From contig JADCGK010000058.1 of the NCBI GenBank assembly GCA_020249045.1, forward strand, positions 1 through 64,000: a DNA stretch of 64,000 nt. Direction: 5' to 3'. The position numbers and the translations under genes were made by a program. The stretch is from Azospirillum sp. Lineage in GTDB: Bacteria; Pseudomonadota; Alphaproteobacteria; CACIAM-22H2. Positions 35,744-44,607 of this stretch are shown here, one piece after another. A model generated the notes under the pieces. It did not search any database. It was not told where the DNA came from and saw only the letters and a program-made list of their open reading frames with translations. Numbering within the stretch: position 1 is the stretch's first letter; every line of letters begins with the position of its first letter.

Positions 35744-35756
35744 AAATTTATCTAAA
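35744..35756 (-). promoter_or_regulatory. AT-rich motif upstream of fliL copy 2
   Basis: aaatttatctaaa; 12/13 identical to motif at 35119-35131. Confidence 0.4.
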
Positions 35757-35840
35757 CTTGGCACGATTATGCCGCAGATCGGTTAACGCGCCCTAAAGAC
35801 CGGGCTACGATCCGCCTCCCCTCGTTTCGGAGATTCGCCC

Positions 35841-36896
35841 ATGGACCGCCGCACGATGTTGTCCGCTGGCGTCGCCGGCGCTTTGGCGGCGCCCGCGATC
35901 GCCACCGCCCAAACCGGCCCGATCCGCTTGCGGATGACGACGATCGTGCCCGAGGGCACCTATCTGTTCACGGCGTTCACGCGCCGCTTCGTGGACCACG
36001 TCCGTACGTTGACCGACGGCCGGGTCGAAATCCAAGCCTTTCCGGCCGGCGTGCTTGCCCCGCCTTTCGACGTCTACCGCGCGGTCGAGGACGGGCGCGC
36101 GGATATGGGGCATGCGCCGCCCGCGCTGATCTTCCAGCGCGACCCGGCCATGGCACTGTTTACCAGTTTTCCAGGCGGGCTCGGCATCGAGGCGACGATG
36201 CACTGGCTTTACGAGGGCGACGGGCTGAAGCTGCTGGTCGACCATCACCGCGACCGGCTGGGGCTGCAGCCGATCGTCGCGGGCATCGCGACGACGGAAG
36301 TCTTCGCGCATTCCTGGAAGCCCATCCGCACGGCCGCGGACATGCGCGGGCTCAAATTCCGCACGCTCGGCGTCTGGGGTGAGATCCTGCGCGGCTTCGG
36401 CGCCGAACCGGTCGCGACCCCCACCGCCGATGTGGCCGCCGCGCTCGAGCGGCGCGTCATCGACGCGGCCAAGATGGCGGCCCCGGCGGACAACCTCCAG
36501 ATGGGGCTGAACCGCATCGCCCCCTATATCGTCGTACCCGGCGCGCATCTGCCGGGCGGCTATTTCACCGCCTTCCTGCGCGCCGAACGCTGGGCGCGGA
36601 TCCCCGAGGAACTCCAGCGCCGCATCCTGCTCGCAGGACGGCTGACGAGCTTCGATTCCTACGTCGAGAAGGGCCGCATGGACCTCGATGCGATGGCCGA
36701 GTTCCGCAAGGGCCGCGCCGAACTCGTCACCCTCGATCCGGCCTTCGTCGCCGCGATCAAGGCCGCCGCGCGCCAATGGGCCCGCACGGCCGCGCAAACG
36801 GCCGCCGCGCAAGGCAATCCCTGGCCCGAGCGCGTGATGAACTCGGTTTTCGCCTTCCAGGACAAGTGGGAGGAAAATGCCGTTTACCGGCTTTGA
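35841..36896 (+). CDS. dctP: TRAP transporter substrate-binding protein DctP
   Basis: RLRMTTIVPEGTYLFTAFTRRFVDHVRTLTDGRVEIQAFPAGVLAPPFDVYRAVEDGRADMGHA. Confidence 0.9.
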   Translation: MDRRTMLSAGVAGALAAPAIATAQTGPIRLRMTTIVPEGTYLFTAFTRRFVDHVRTLTDGRVEIQAFPAGVLAPPFDVYRAVEDGRADMGHAPPALIFQRDPAMALFTSFPGGLGIEATMHWLYEGDGLKLLVDHHRDRLGLQPIVAGIATTEVFAHSWKPIRTAADMRGLKFRTLGVWGEILRGFGAEPVATPTADVAAALERRVIDAAKMAAPADNLQMGLNRIAPYIVVPGAHLPGGYFTAFLRAERWARIPEELQRRILLAGRLTSFDSYVEKGRMDLDAMAEFRKGRAELVTLDPAFVAAIKAAARQWARTAAQTAAAQGNPWPERVMNSVFAFQDKWEENAVYRL

Positions 36897-37368
36897 GCGC
36901 CGCGCGGCGGATGCGGGCCTCGCGCTCGCCTGTGCGGCTGCCGGGCTCACGCTCGGGCTGATGCTGCTTGAAGTGGCGTTGCGCTACGTCTTCTCGGCAC
37001 CGACTGTATGGACGCCCGAATTGGTCGGGATGACGAACGGCGCGATCTTCGTCTTCGCCGCCGGCCCCGCCTTGCGCGCGGGCGCGCATGTTTCGGTCGA
37101 CGCGTTGACGCGCTTCCTTCCCACCCGCGCGCGCGACGGCGTACTCGCCGTTTTCTTCGCGGGTTTGCTGCTGCCCGTGCTGATCGTGCTGATCGACGCG
37201 GGCATCGGGCGCGCGTGGACGGCCTTCGCGCGCGGCGAAGTCAACGACGTCAGCCCCTGGCGGCATGCGGTCTGGCCGCATTACGCGCTGCTGACCCTCG
37301 GTCTTTCCGGGCTGGCACTGCAGGTCGCCTTCGAGGCTTTCGCGCGCGCCAAACGGGCTTTCGGATGA
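36877..37368 (+). CDS. dctQ: TRAP transporter small permease DctQ
   Basis: Four-TM protein LMLLEVALRYVFSAPTVWTPELVGMTNGAIFVFAAGPALRAGAHVSVDAL; overlaps dctP end. Confidence 0.88.
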   Translation: MPFTGFERRAADAGLALACAAAGLTLGLMLLEVALRYVFSAPTVWTPELVGMTNGAIFVFAAGPALRAGAHVSVDALTRFLPTRARDGVLAVFFAGLLLPVLIVLIDAGIGRAWTAFARGEVNDVSPWRHAVWPHYALLTLGLSGLALQVAFEAFARAKRAFG

Positions 37369-38681
37369 TCGAGGGGGCCGCGATCTGGATGTTTCCGGCG
37401 CTGTTCGCGCTGGTTTTCGCGGGCGTGCCGGTCGGCTTCGCACTGATCGTCGTGGCGGCGATCTTCGGCTACGGGTTTTTCGGCGAAGCGCTCGGCCGCC
37501 AAATGTTCGGAAGATTGGTCGAAGTGTCCTCCGGCTTCGCCTTCGCGGCCGTACCGGCCTTCGTGTTCATGGGGGCCGTGCTCGAGAAATCGGGGATCGC
37601 GGAGCGGTTGTTCGATGCGATGCGCCTGTGGCTCGGCCGGTTGCCCGGGGGGCTGGCGCTCGCCGCGATCGCGATGGCGGCGATCTTCGCGGCCGCCACG
37701 GGCATCATCGGCGCGGTCGAGGTGGTGATCGGCCTGATGGCGATCCCGCCGATGATGGCCGCCCGCTACGACAAGCGCTTGGTCGCGGGAACGATTTGTG
37801 CGGGCGGTTCGCTCGGCACGATCGTGCCGCCCTCGGTCACGGCCGTGATCTATGGTCTGGTCGCGCAAGTGCCGATCTCGGATCTGCTCGCCGGAATTCT
37901 GATCCCCGGCGCGCTGACGGTCGGCTTGTTCATGGGCTACATCCTGCTGCGCTGCGCGTTCGATCCAACGGCCGGACCGCCCGCCCCGCCCGACGAACGG
38001 CCGCTGGCGGAGAAGCTCGCCCTCACCGCGCGCGCGCTGTTGCCGGCGGCGGCGCTGATCGCTTGCGTGCTGGGTGCCATTTTCGCCGGGATCGCCTCGC
38101 CGACGGAAGCCGCCGCGACCGGGGCGGCGGGGGCACTGGCGCTCGCCGGTCTTCACGGGCGGCTCGATGCGGCGCTGGTGCGCGACGCGGCCCGGCGCAC
38201 GGCGCTGGTCACCGCGATGATCATGACGATCGTTTTCGGCGGAACGCTGTTTTCGAGCGTCTTCCATGTGCAAGGCGGCGGCGAACTCGTGCGCGGCTGG
38301 GCCGCTTTCGCCGCCGCGCGGCCCGAAATCCTCGTTCCCGTTCTGCTCGGCATCGTTTTCGCGATGGGCTTCGTTCTCGACTGGGCGACGATCGTGCTGC
38401 TGTGCGTGCCGGTCTTCGCGCCCTTGCTGCAAAGCGCCGGCGTCGATCCGCTGTGGTTCGGCGTGGCGATGCTGGTCTGCATCCAGACGAGCTATCTGAC
38501 CCCGCCGATGGCGCCCGCGATTTTCTACCTGCAAAGCGTGGCCCCGCCGGGTATGACCTATCTCGACATCTGCCGCGGTGTGGTGCCGTTCCTGATTTGC
38601 CAGTTGCTCGTCCTCGCCGCCGTACTCGCCTTCCCCTGGACGGCGACCTGGCTGCCGGGGGCGATGGGGGATTTCCGATGA
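37365..38681 (+). CDS. dctM: TRAP transporter large permease DctM
   Basis: FALVFAGVPVGFALIVVAAIFGYG, ATGIIGAVEVVIGLMAIPPMMAARYDKRLVAGTICAGGSLGTIVPPSVTAVIYG. Confidence 0.94.
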   Translation: MIEGAAIWMFPALFALVFAGVPVGFALIVVAAIFGYGFFGEALGRQMFGRLVEVSSGFAFAAVPAFVFMGAVLEKSGIAERLFDAMRLWLGRLPGGLALAAIAMAAIFAAATGIIGAVEVVIGLMAIPPMMAARYDKRLVAGTICAGGSLGTIVPPSVTAVIYGLVAQVPISDLLAGILIPGALTVGLFMGYILLRCAFDPTAGPPAPPDERPLAEKLALTARALLPAAALIACVLGAIFAGIASPTEAAATGAAGALALAGLHGRLDAALVRDAARRTALVTAMIMTIVFGGTLFSSVFHVQGGGELVRGWAAFAAARPEILVPVLLGIVFAMGFVLDWATIVLLCVPVFAPLLQSAGVDPLWFGVAMLVCIQTSYLTPPMAPAIFYLQSVAPPGMTYLDICRGVVPFLICQLLVLAAVLAFPWTATWLPGAMGDFR

Positions 38682-39079
38682 CCGAGCCGCGCGACGACGT
38701 GCTTGCCCGATGGTACGCCGCAATCAAGGCGGGCGATGCCGCCGCCCTCGCTCAAGCCGCGACGCCCGACGTTCGGATCCGCTGGAACGGCCCGCGCGCG
38801 GCGATCCCCTGGGCGGGCGAATGGGTCGGCGTCGCAGGCGCGCTCGAATTCTTCGGTCTGGTGGCCCAGCATCTGACGGTGCGCCGGATCGCGACCGTAC
38901 AACGCATCGACGGCCCCCAATCCTGCGCGATGGTGCTGGAGGGCGATTGGGAAGTGCGCCGAACGGGCGAAGCGCTGAGTCTGCGCGCGGCGAACGTCTT
39001 CGCGTTCCGCGACGGCAAGGTCGCGGCCTACGACGTCTATCCCGACAGCGCCGCGTTCGCCGCCGCTCTCGCGCGCTAG
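38678..39079 (+). CDS. SnoaL/NTF2-like family protein
   Basis: LARWYAAIKAGDAAALAQAATPDVRIRWNGP...VGVAGALEFFGLV...VFAFRDGKVAAYDVYPD; ATGA overlap with dctM. Confidence 0.8.
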   Translation: MTEPRDDVLARWYAAIKAGDAAALAQAATPDVRIRWNGPRAAIPWAGEWVGVAGALEFFGLVAQHLTVRRIATVQRIDGPQSCAMVLEGDWEVRRTGEALSLRAANVFAFRDGKVAAYDVYPDSAAFAAALAR

Positions 39080-40278
39080 GCCGCCCCCGTCTTGGGCCGG
39101 GCGGCGAGCCACGCGACGGCGACGAAAGCCAGGATCACGAACGGCAAGGACAGCCAGTTGATCGTCGCCCAACCGAAGGCGTGCTGCAGCGCGCCGGCAC
39201 CGGCGGCCGTCGCGGCAACCGTCCCGAATACGAGGAAATCGTTCGCCGCCTGCATCTTCGCCTTCTCCGACGGGCGATAGGTTTCGGTCAGCAGCGTCGT
39301 GGCGCCGATGTAGAGGAAATTCCAGGCCAGCCCGAGCAGTATGAGCCCGACGTAGAAGTGCCAGAACGTCAGGCCCGACAGCACCACACCGGCGGACGCC
39401 GCGAACAGAACCGCCCCCGCCATCATGATGCGGTAGAGCCCGAACCGGTTGACGAGCGCGCCCGTGAAGAACGAGGGCGCGAACATCGCCAGCACATGGG
39501 CTTGGATCGTGCGCGCGGCGTCCTCGAACATCAGACCGCACGCGACCATCGCCAAGGGCGTCGCGTTCATCACCAGGGACATCGTCGCGTAGGCGACGAT
39601 CCCCGCAATCAGCGCCACCACCGCCTTGGGCTGGGTCAACAATTCACCCAGCGGACGCGTCGCCCCGTGGCGTTCGTCGCCGGACGGCACCGGAATGTCG
39701 ATATACTGCACGACGAGCACGGCGAGGATGGCGACGACGATCAACGCCGCGAAAGACCCTGCGAACGCGACCGGTGCAAGCAGGTCGTGCGTGGCTTTGG
39801 CGAGTTCGGGCCCCACGATACCGGCGATCACGCCGCCCGCGAGCACGTAGGAGATCGCCTTGCTTTTCCAGGCGCCCGACGCGCCGTCGGCCGCCGCAAA
39901 GCGGTAGAACAACCCGACGCCGTTGTAGACGCCGTTGAGCATCGCCCCGGCGCAGAACATCTGGAACGAGCCCATCAGAACCGCCGTCACACACACGACC
40001 TGCCCCGCCACGCCGAACGAGGCGCCCACGGTGAACCCGAAACGACGGCCCTTGAGCTTCATCAGATAGGATGCGGGGAACGTCGTCAGCATCGCGGCCA
40101 ATTGCATCAAACCCATCGGCAGCGTCGCCAGCGCCTTGTTCTCGGCCAGCATGTGCCCGACCAGCGCCGCTTCGGCGATCATGGTCGACGTGCCGATCAT
40201 CACCAGCGCCTGCGCGAAGGCCAGCAGCATCACGTTGCGGCGCGAACGCGCCTCGGCGGTCGTCGATACGTCGGTCAT
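39076..40278 (-). CDS. MFS transporter
   Basis: 12-TM-like hydrophobic profile; AFAQALVMIGTSTMIAEAALVGHMLAENKALATLPMGLMQLAAMLTTFPASYLMKLKGRRFGFTVG. Confidence 0.85.
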   Translation of the reverse strand: MTDVSTTAEARSRRNVMLLAFAQALVMIGTSTMIAEAALVGHMLAENKALATLPMGLMQLAAMLTTFPASYLMKLKGRRFGFTVGASFGVAGQVVCVTAVLMGSFQMFCAGAMLNGVYNGVGLFYRFAAADGASGAWKSKAISYVLAGGVIAGIVGPELAKATHDLLAPVAFAGSFAALIVVAILAVLVVQYIDIPVPSGDERHGATRPLGELLTQPKAVVALIAGIVAYATMSLVMNATPLAMVACGLMFEDAARTIQAHVLAMFAPSFFTGALVNRFGLYRIMMAGAVLFAASAGVVLSGLTFWHFYVGLILLGLAWNFLYIGATTLLTETYRPSEKAKMQAANDFLVFGTVAATAAGAGALQHAFGWATINWLSLPFVILAFVAVAWLAARPKTGAA

Positions 40279-40289
40279 GTCGGCGCTTT

Positions 40290-40323
40290 CCGAAGGGTCA
40301 ATTGGGCCGAAGGGTCAATTGGG
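40290..40323. repeat. 17-bp perfect tandem duplication
   Basis: ccgaagggtcaattggg x2, contiguous, covering the 3' end of the 40315-40728 gene. Confidence 0.95.
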
Positions 40324-40728
40324 CTGCACGCGCCGTTCGAGCACGCGCTCGAACACCACGTCCTCGACGACATGGGCATCGCCCAAAATCCGCGCGGCCG
40401 AACTCATCAGCCGGCGCTTGGCGCGCTCCTGATCGAAGGAGTCGCCCACCGAGGCCACGTCGTTCAAGTCGAGGATGAACGCGTTCTGCAGCCGCACGAG
40501 ATTTTCCTCGATCCGCTTGGCGTCGGCCGGCTTGGCGAGTTCCAGGCGCATCAGCAGCGCGTAATGCCGGACGACGCGATCGCCCTGGATCGCCGCGACG
40601 ATCATCCGCGGCAGGACGAACTTGCCCTTCTCCGCACCGGTACCGGCGGCCGGCGGATCGGCGGCGAACGCCGTACCGCCGCCCGTCAGGGCCACGAGCA
40701 AAACCAGGAGTCGGACGAGGCGGCTCAT
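40315..40728 (-). CDS. exported protein, possible FliL-like domain
   Basis: Signal peptide (VALTGGGTAFAAD); FVLPRMIVAAIQGDRVVRHYALLMRLELAKPADAKRIEENLVRLQNAFILDLNDV; C-terminal VVEDVVFERVLERRVQP. Confidence 0.6.
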   Translation of the reverse strand: MSRLVRLLVLLVALTGGGTAFAADPPAAGTGAEKGKFVLPRMIVAAIQGDRVVRHYALLMRLELAKPADAKRIEENLVRLQNAFILDLNDVASVGDSFDQERAKRRLMSSAARILGDAHVVEDVVFERVLERRVQPN

Positions 40729-40749
40729 GCCGCCGATAATGAACCGCCC

Positions 40750-41721
40750 TCAGAAATGGGTAAAGCCGCGACTGATGCGCGCGGCGGACATGCCGCTTAT
40801 GTCGATCCGTCCGGGCGCGCCCGCGACAAGCGTACCGATACAAGAAATCCGCAAGCCGGAACGCGCGGCGGCGGCGTGCAATGCGCGGCTGTCCGCGCGC
40901 GCGGCGGCGAACAGCACCTCGTAGTCGTCCCCGCCCGTCAAAACGCGCTCGAACGCTGCCCCGGCCGCGAGCGCGCGCCGTGCGGCGGCGGAAAGCGGCA
41001 CGTCCGCCGGTTCGATCCGCGCCGCCACGCCCGAGGCGCGCGCCAAATGGCCGAGATCGGCGAGCAGTCCGTCCGACACGTCGATCGCCGCGCGCGCGTA
41101 GCGGGCGAGCACCCGCGCGAACGCCACGCGCGGTTCGGGCAGGAAATAGCGCCGTTCGAGCGTGCGGTCGCGCCGCCCCCGCCCCTGCAGCGCGTCGAGG
41201 CCGAGCGCCGCATCGCCGATCGTGCCGGTGACATAGACGTCCATTCCCGCTTTGGCGCCCGCCCGCGCGATGCGGCGTCCGCGCGGACCAAGGCCGAGTG
41301 CGGTGATCGAAACCACCAGCGGACCGTCGGTGGAGCCCGTATCGCCGCCTAAAAGCGGGATGCGATAACGCGCGCCGTCGTCGGCCAAGCCCGCGGCGAA
41401 ACGCGCGAGCCACGAATCGCGCGTGCCTCGCGGCAAAGCCAGCGTCATGAAATAGCCGTAAGGTGCCGCCCCTTTGGCGGCGAGATCCGAAAGATTGCGT
41501 CGCAACGCCTTCTTGGCGATCAGATCGGCGGGTTCGTCGCCCAGCGTGTGGGTGCCTGCGATCAATTGATCGGCGGTGACGATCAGATCCCGGCCCGGGG
41601 GCGCGCGCAAGGCGGCGACGTCGTCGGCGAGGTTCAGCGCTTCGCGCCGTCCTTGGGTCAACGGCCGGAACAGGGCCGCGATTGTCTCGAACTCGCCGCG
41701 CTTGCGCCGAGCCGGCGGCAT
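40750..41721 (-). CDS. thiL: thiamine-phosphate kinase
   Basis: GEFETIAALFRPLT, NLADDVAAL, LGGDTGSTDGPLVVSITALG, AIDVSDGLLADLGHL, GGDDYEVLFAA. Confidence 0.95.
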   Translation of the reverse strand: MPPARRKRGEFETIAALFRPLTQGRREALNLADDVAALRAPPGRDLIVTADQLIAGTHTLGDEPADLIAKKALRRNLSDLAAKGAAPYGYFMTLALPRGTRDSWLARFAAGLADDGARYRIPLLGGDTGSTDGPLVVSITALGLGPRGRRIARAGAKAGMDVYVTGTIGDAALGLDALQGRGRRDRTLERRYFLPEPRVAFARVLARYARAAIDVSDGLLADLGHLARASGVAARIEPADVPLSAAARRALAAGAAFERVLTGGDDYEVLFAAARADSRALHAAAARSGLRISCIGTLVAGAPGRIDISGMSAARISRGFTHF

Positions 41722-41722
41722 G

Positions 41723-42193
41723 TCAGGCCATCTCGGCGGGCCGGCGCTCGCGCGCGATGCGGTCGAGCACGCCGTTGATGAAGCCGGCTTCCGCGCCCGC
41801 GTCGAAGGCGTGGGCGAGTTCCACATACTCGCCGATCGTCGTGCGCGCGGGGATGTCGGGGCGCGCGAGGATCTCGTAGACGCCCGCGCGCAACGCCGCG
41901 CGCAATACCGGATCGATGCGCGCCAGAGTCCAATTTTTGGCCAGCGCCGGTGCGATCAGCCCATCGATCTCGGGTCTGCGCGACCAAGCGCCTTCGACGA
42001 CCGCCTTGAAGAAATCGGCGTCGGCCGCGGCCCAATCGGGTCCGCCCAAGCCGGGCTTCAGCCGGAAGCGGCGGAATTCCTCGACCGTACGCGCCGGGTC
42101 CTCGGCGCGGAACTCGACCTGATAGAGCGCCTGGACGGCGGCCAAACGCGCGGTCGTGCGCGCGCCCTTGACGCCTTCGGACCGGCCGCTCAC
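41723..42193 (-). CDS. nusB: transcription antitermination factor NusB
   Basis: ARLAAVQALYQVEF, IDPVLRAALRAGVYEILARPDIPARTTIGEYVELAHAFDAGAEAGFINGVLDRIA; GTG start overlaps ribH stop. Confidence 0.94.
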   Translation of the reverse strand: MSGRSEGVKGARTTARLAAVQALYQVEFRAEDPARTVEEFRRFRLKPGLGGPDWAAADADFFKAVVEGAWSRRPEIDGLIAPALAKNWTLARIDPVLRAALRAGVYEILARPDIPARTTIGEYVELAHAFDAGAEAGFINGVLDRIARERRPAEMA

Positions 42194-42675
42194 GACGAAG
42201 CGCCCAACGAACGCTTGAAGGCGGCCATCGCCAACGCCGCGTTGGCGGCGTCCGCGCCCTTGTTGCCCTGGTCGCGCTTGGCGCGCGCCCAGGCTTGCGC
42301 CTCGTTTTCGACCGTCAGGATGCCGTAGCCGATGGCCAATCCCTTGTGGACGGCGAGATCCTGAAGCCCGCGCGCGCTTTCGCCGCAGACATAATCGTAA
42401 TGCGTGGTCTCGCCCCGGATGACGCACCCCAGTGCGACGTAGGCGTCGAAGGGCTTCGCGGCGGCGGCCATCGCGATCGCGCCGGGAATTTCGAATGCAC
42501 CCGGAACGGCCACGCGTACGGCCGTGCCGCCCACGGCCGCGATCGCGGCTTGCGCGCCGGCGGCCAGTTCGTCGGCGATGGCGCCGTAGAATCGCGCTTC
42601 GACGATGAGGACGCGCGGCGGCGCGCCCGCGAAGGCTTCGCGCGTGGGGGCCGAGAAATCGCTGCCGCCGAACAT
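42190..42675 (-). CDS. ribH: 6,7-dimethyl-8-ribityllumazine synthase
   Basis: VLIVEARFYGAIADELAAGA, VPGAFEIPGAIAMAA, YVALGCVIRGETTHYDYVCGESARGLQDLAV, GILTVENEAQA. Confidence 0.96.
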   Translation of the reverse strand: MFGGSDFSAPTREAFAGAPPRVLIVEARFYGAIADELAAGAQAAIAAVGGTAVRVAVPGAFEIPGAIAMAAAAKPFDAYVALGCVIRGETTHYDYVCGESARGLQDLAVHKGLAIGYGILTVENEAQAWARAKRDQGNKGADAANAALAMAAFKRSLGASS

Positions 42676-43892
42676 CAGAGCGCCCGATGCCCGACGACGT
42701 TGAGCCCGTAGCCTTCGAGGCCGACGATCGCGCGGCGCGCGTTGGTCAGCAGCACCATGTCGCGTACCCCCAGATCGAGCAGAATTTGCGCGCCGATTCC
42801 GTAATCGCGCAATTGCGCGCCGGAGTCGGCCGGCGCTTTGGCCAGCGGCGCGGGATTGGCCCGTTCGCCGAAACGCGCGCGCACGCGATCCGACAGGCTG
42901 GTCGCGCGCGGCTCGCGCAACAGCACGACGACGCCGCGCCCGCCTTGCGCGATGGCGCGCATGGCCGATTGCAATTGCCCCGACCGGCCCGCGGCCCGGT
43001 CGCCCAGCACGTCGTCGAGCACCGAGAGTGCATGCATGCGCACCGGCACGGGATCGGCACCGGCGATATCGCCCTTCACCAGCGCGATATGCTCGGCGTA
43101 GGCGGCGGTGTTGACGTAGACGTACATGCGCCACGTGCCGCCGTGCTCGCTTTCGAACTCGGTTTCGAGTACGCGCTCGACCACGCGGTCGTGTTTGCGG
43201 CGATAGGCGATGAGGTCGGCGATCGTGCCGACCTTGAGGCCGTGATACTGGGCGAACTTCACGAGATCGGGCAGACGCGCCATCGTGCCGTCGTCGTTCA
43301 TGATCTCGCAGATGACGCCCGCGGGCGTCAGACCCGCCATCCGCGCGATGTCGACGGCCGCCTCGGTATGGCCCGCGCGCACCAGCGTTCCGCCGTCGCG
43401 CGCCATCAGCGGGAACACATGGCCGGGCGACCCGATATCGTCGCCCCCCTTGGTCGGATCGATGGCAACCTGGATCGTGCGCGCGCGGTCGGCGGCGGAA
43501 ATGCCGGTCGTGATGCCTTCGCGCGCTTCGATCGAGACGGTGAACGCGGTTTGATGGCGCGAGGCGTTGTCCGGGCTCATCGGCTTCAGGCCCAGGGTTT
43601 CGCAGCGCGCGCGCGTCATGGCAAGGCAGATGAGCCCGCGGCCGTATTTGGCCATGAAGTTGACGGCCTCCGGCGTCGCGAACTGCGCGGGGATCACCAG
43701 ATCGCCCTCGTTCTCGCGGCTTTCGTCGTCGACCAGAATGAACATCCGGCCGTTACGCGCGTCTTCGACGATGTCCTCGATCGCCGACAGGAACGCCACG
43801 TCCGCCCGGCCGGTGGCCAGGATTTCCTTCTGCTTGCCCGTAAGATTTTTGGCCAAAACCGCCGCCTTATTTGCCCAGGATGCGCGCAACAT
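42675..43892 (-). CDS. ribBA: 3,4-dihydroxy-2-butanone-4-phosphate synthase / GTP cyclohydrolase II-like
   Basis: GRMFILVDDESRENEGDLVIPAQFATPEAVNFMAKYGRGLICLAM, TAFTVSIEAREGITTGISAADRA, HVFPLMARDGGTLVRAGHTEAAVD; C-terminal RibA-like region. Confidence 0.94.
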   Translation of the reverse strand: MLRASWANKAAVLAKNLTGKQKEILATGRADVAFLSAIEDIVEDARNGRMFILVDDESRENEGDLVIPAQFATPEAVNFMAKYGRGLICLAMTRARCETLGLKPMSPDNASRHQTAFTVSIEAREGITTGISAADRARTIQVAIDPTKGGDDIGSPGHVFPLMARDGGTLVRAGHTEAAVDIARMAGLTPAGVICEIMNDDGTMARLPDLVKFAQYHGLKVGTIADLIAYRRKHDRVVERVLETEFESEHGGTWRMYVYVNTAAYAEHIALVKGDIAGADPVPVRMHALSVLDDVLGDRAAGRSGQLQSAMRAIAQGGRGVVVLLREPRATSLSDRVRARFGERANPAPLAKAPADSGAQLRDYGIGAQILLDLGVRDMVLLTNARRAIVGLEGYGLNVVGHRAL

Positions 43893-44475
43893 AGCGCGCC
43901 AGGGCGTCGATTTCCAAGTTGACCCGGTCGCCCGGCACAAGCCCGCCCAAGGTCGTGGCCGTCCAGGTATGGGGAATGACGTTGATCGCGAAGCGGCACG
44001 CGCCGTCGGGGCGGTCCTCGACGTCGTTGACGGTCAGCGAAACGCCGTCGAGCGCCACGGATCCTTTGGGCGCAATGAAGCGCGCGAAGTCGCGTGGCAC
44101 TTCGAACACCAGCCGATGCGATCCCCCGACGGCGGCGGCCGACACGAGTTGGGCCGTACCGTCGACATGCCCCGATACGATATGCCCGCCGAGTTCCTGG
44201 CCCAGCTTCAAGGACGGTTCGAGATTGATTTCGGTGCCTTCGGTCCAGCCGCCGAGCGTGGTTTTGGACAAGGTCTCGGCCGACGCCTCGACCGCGAACC
44301 AGTCCGCCCCTTTTTCGACCGCCGTCAGACAGCAGCCCGAACACGCGATCGAAGCGCCGATCTCCGTCGCGGACAGGTCGAGCGCGGTGCGGACGACGAG
44401 GCGCGTGTCGCTGGTCTTCGCGGCGGGCGCGACCGACACGATGCGGCCTTTGTCGAGGACGATACCGGTGAACAT
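43867..44475 (-). CDS. ribE: riboflavin synthase, alpha subunit
   Basis: MFTGIVLDKGRI, GASIACSGCCLTAV, GGHIVSGHVDGTAQLVS, VALDGVSLTVNDV. Confidence 0.95.
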   Translation of the reverse strand: MFTGIVLDKGRIVSVAPAAKTSDTRLVVRTALDLSATEIGASIACSGCCLTAVEKGADWFAVEASAETLSKTTLGGWTEGTEINLEPSLKLGQELGGHIVSGHVDGTAQLVSAAAVGGSHRLVFEVPRDFARFIAPKGSVALDGVSLTVNDVEDRPDGACRFAINVIPHTWTATTLGGLVPGDRVNLEIDALARYVARILGK

Positions 44476-44607
44476 GGCCGCGCAACTTAGTCGCGCGGGG
44501 GCCCGATTACCAGCCCCACGGCCCGCCCCCCGGAAACGCTTGACGCGGACCGGCGGAACGGGAATGACCGTTTAAAGGCCAACGGACGCGGAGCGGGCGA
44601 GGCTGGG

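Noticed and set aside
35759-35773. TTGGCACGATTATGCC as a sigma54 promoter for the TRAP genes
   Set aside because: GG-to-GC spacing is 9 rather than the required 10; at best an inverted repeat GGCA/TGCC.
44476-44607. FMN riboswitch upstream of the riboflavin genes
   Set aside because: No conserved RFN-element segments could be found in the short ribE upstream region.
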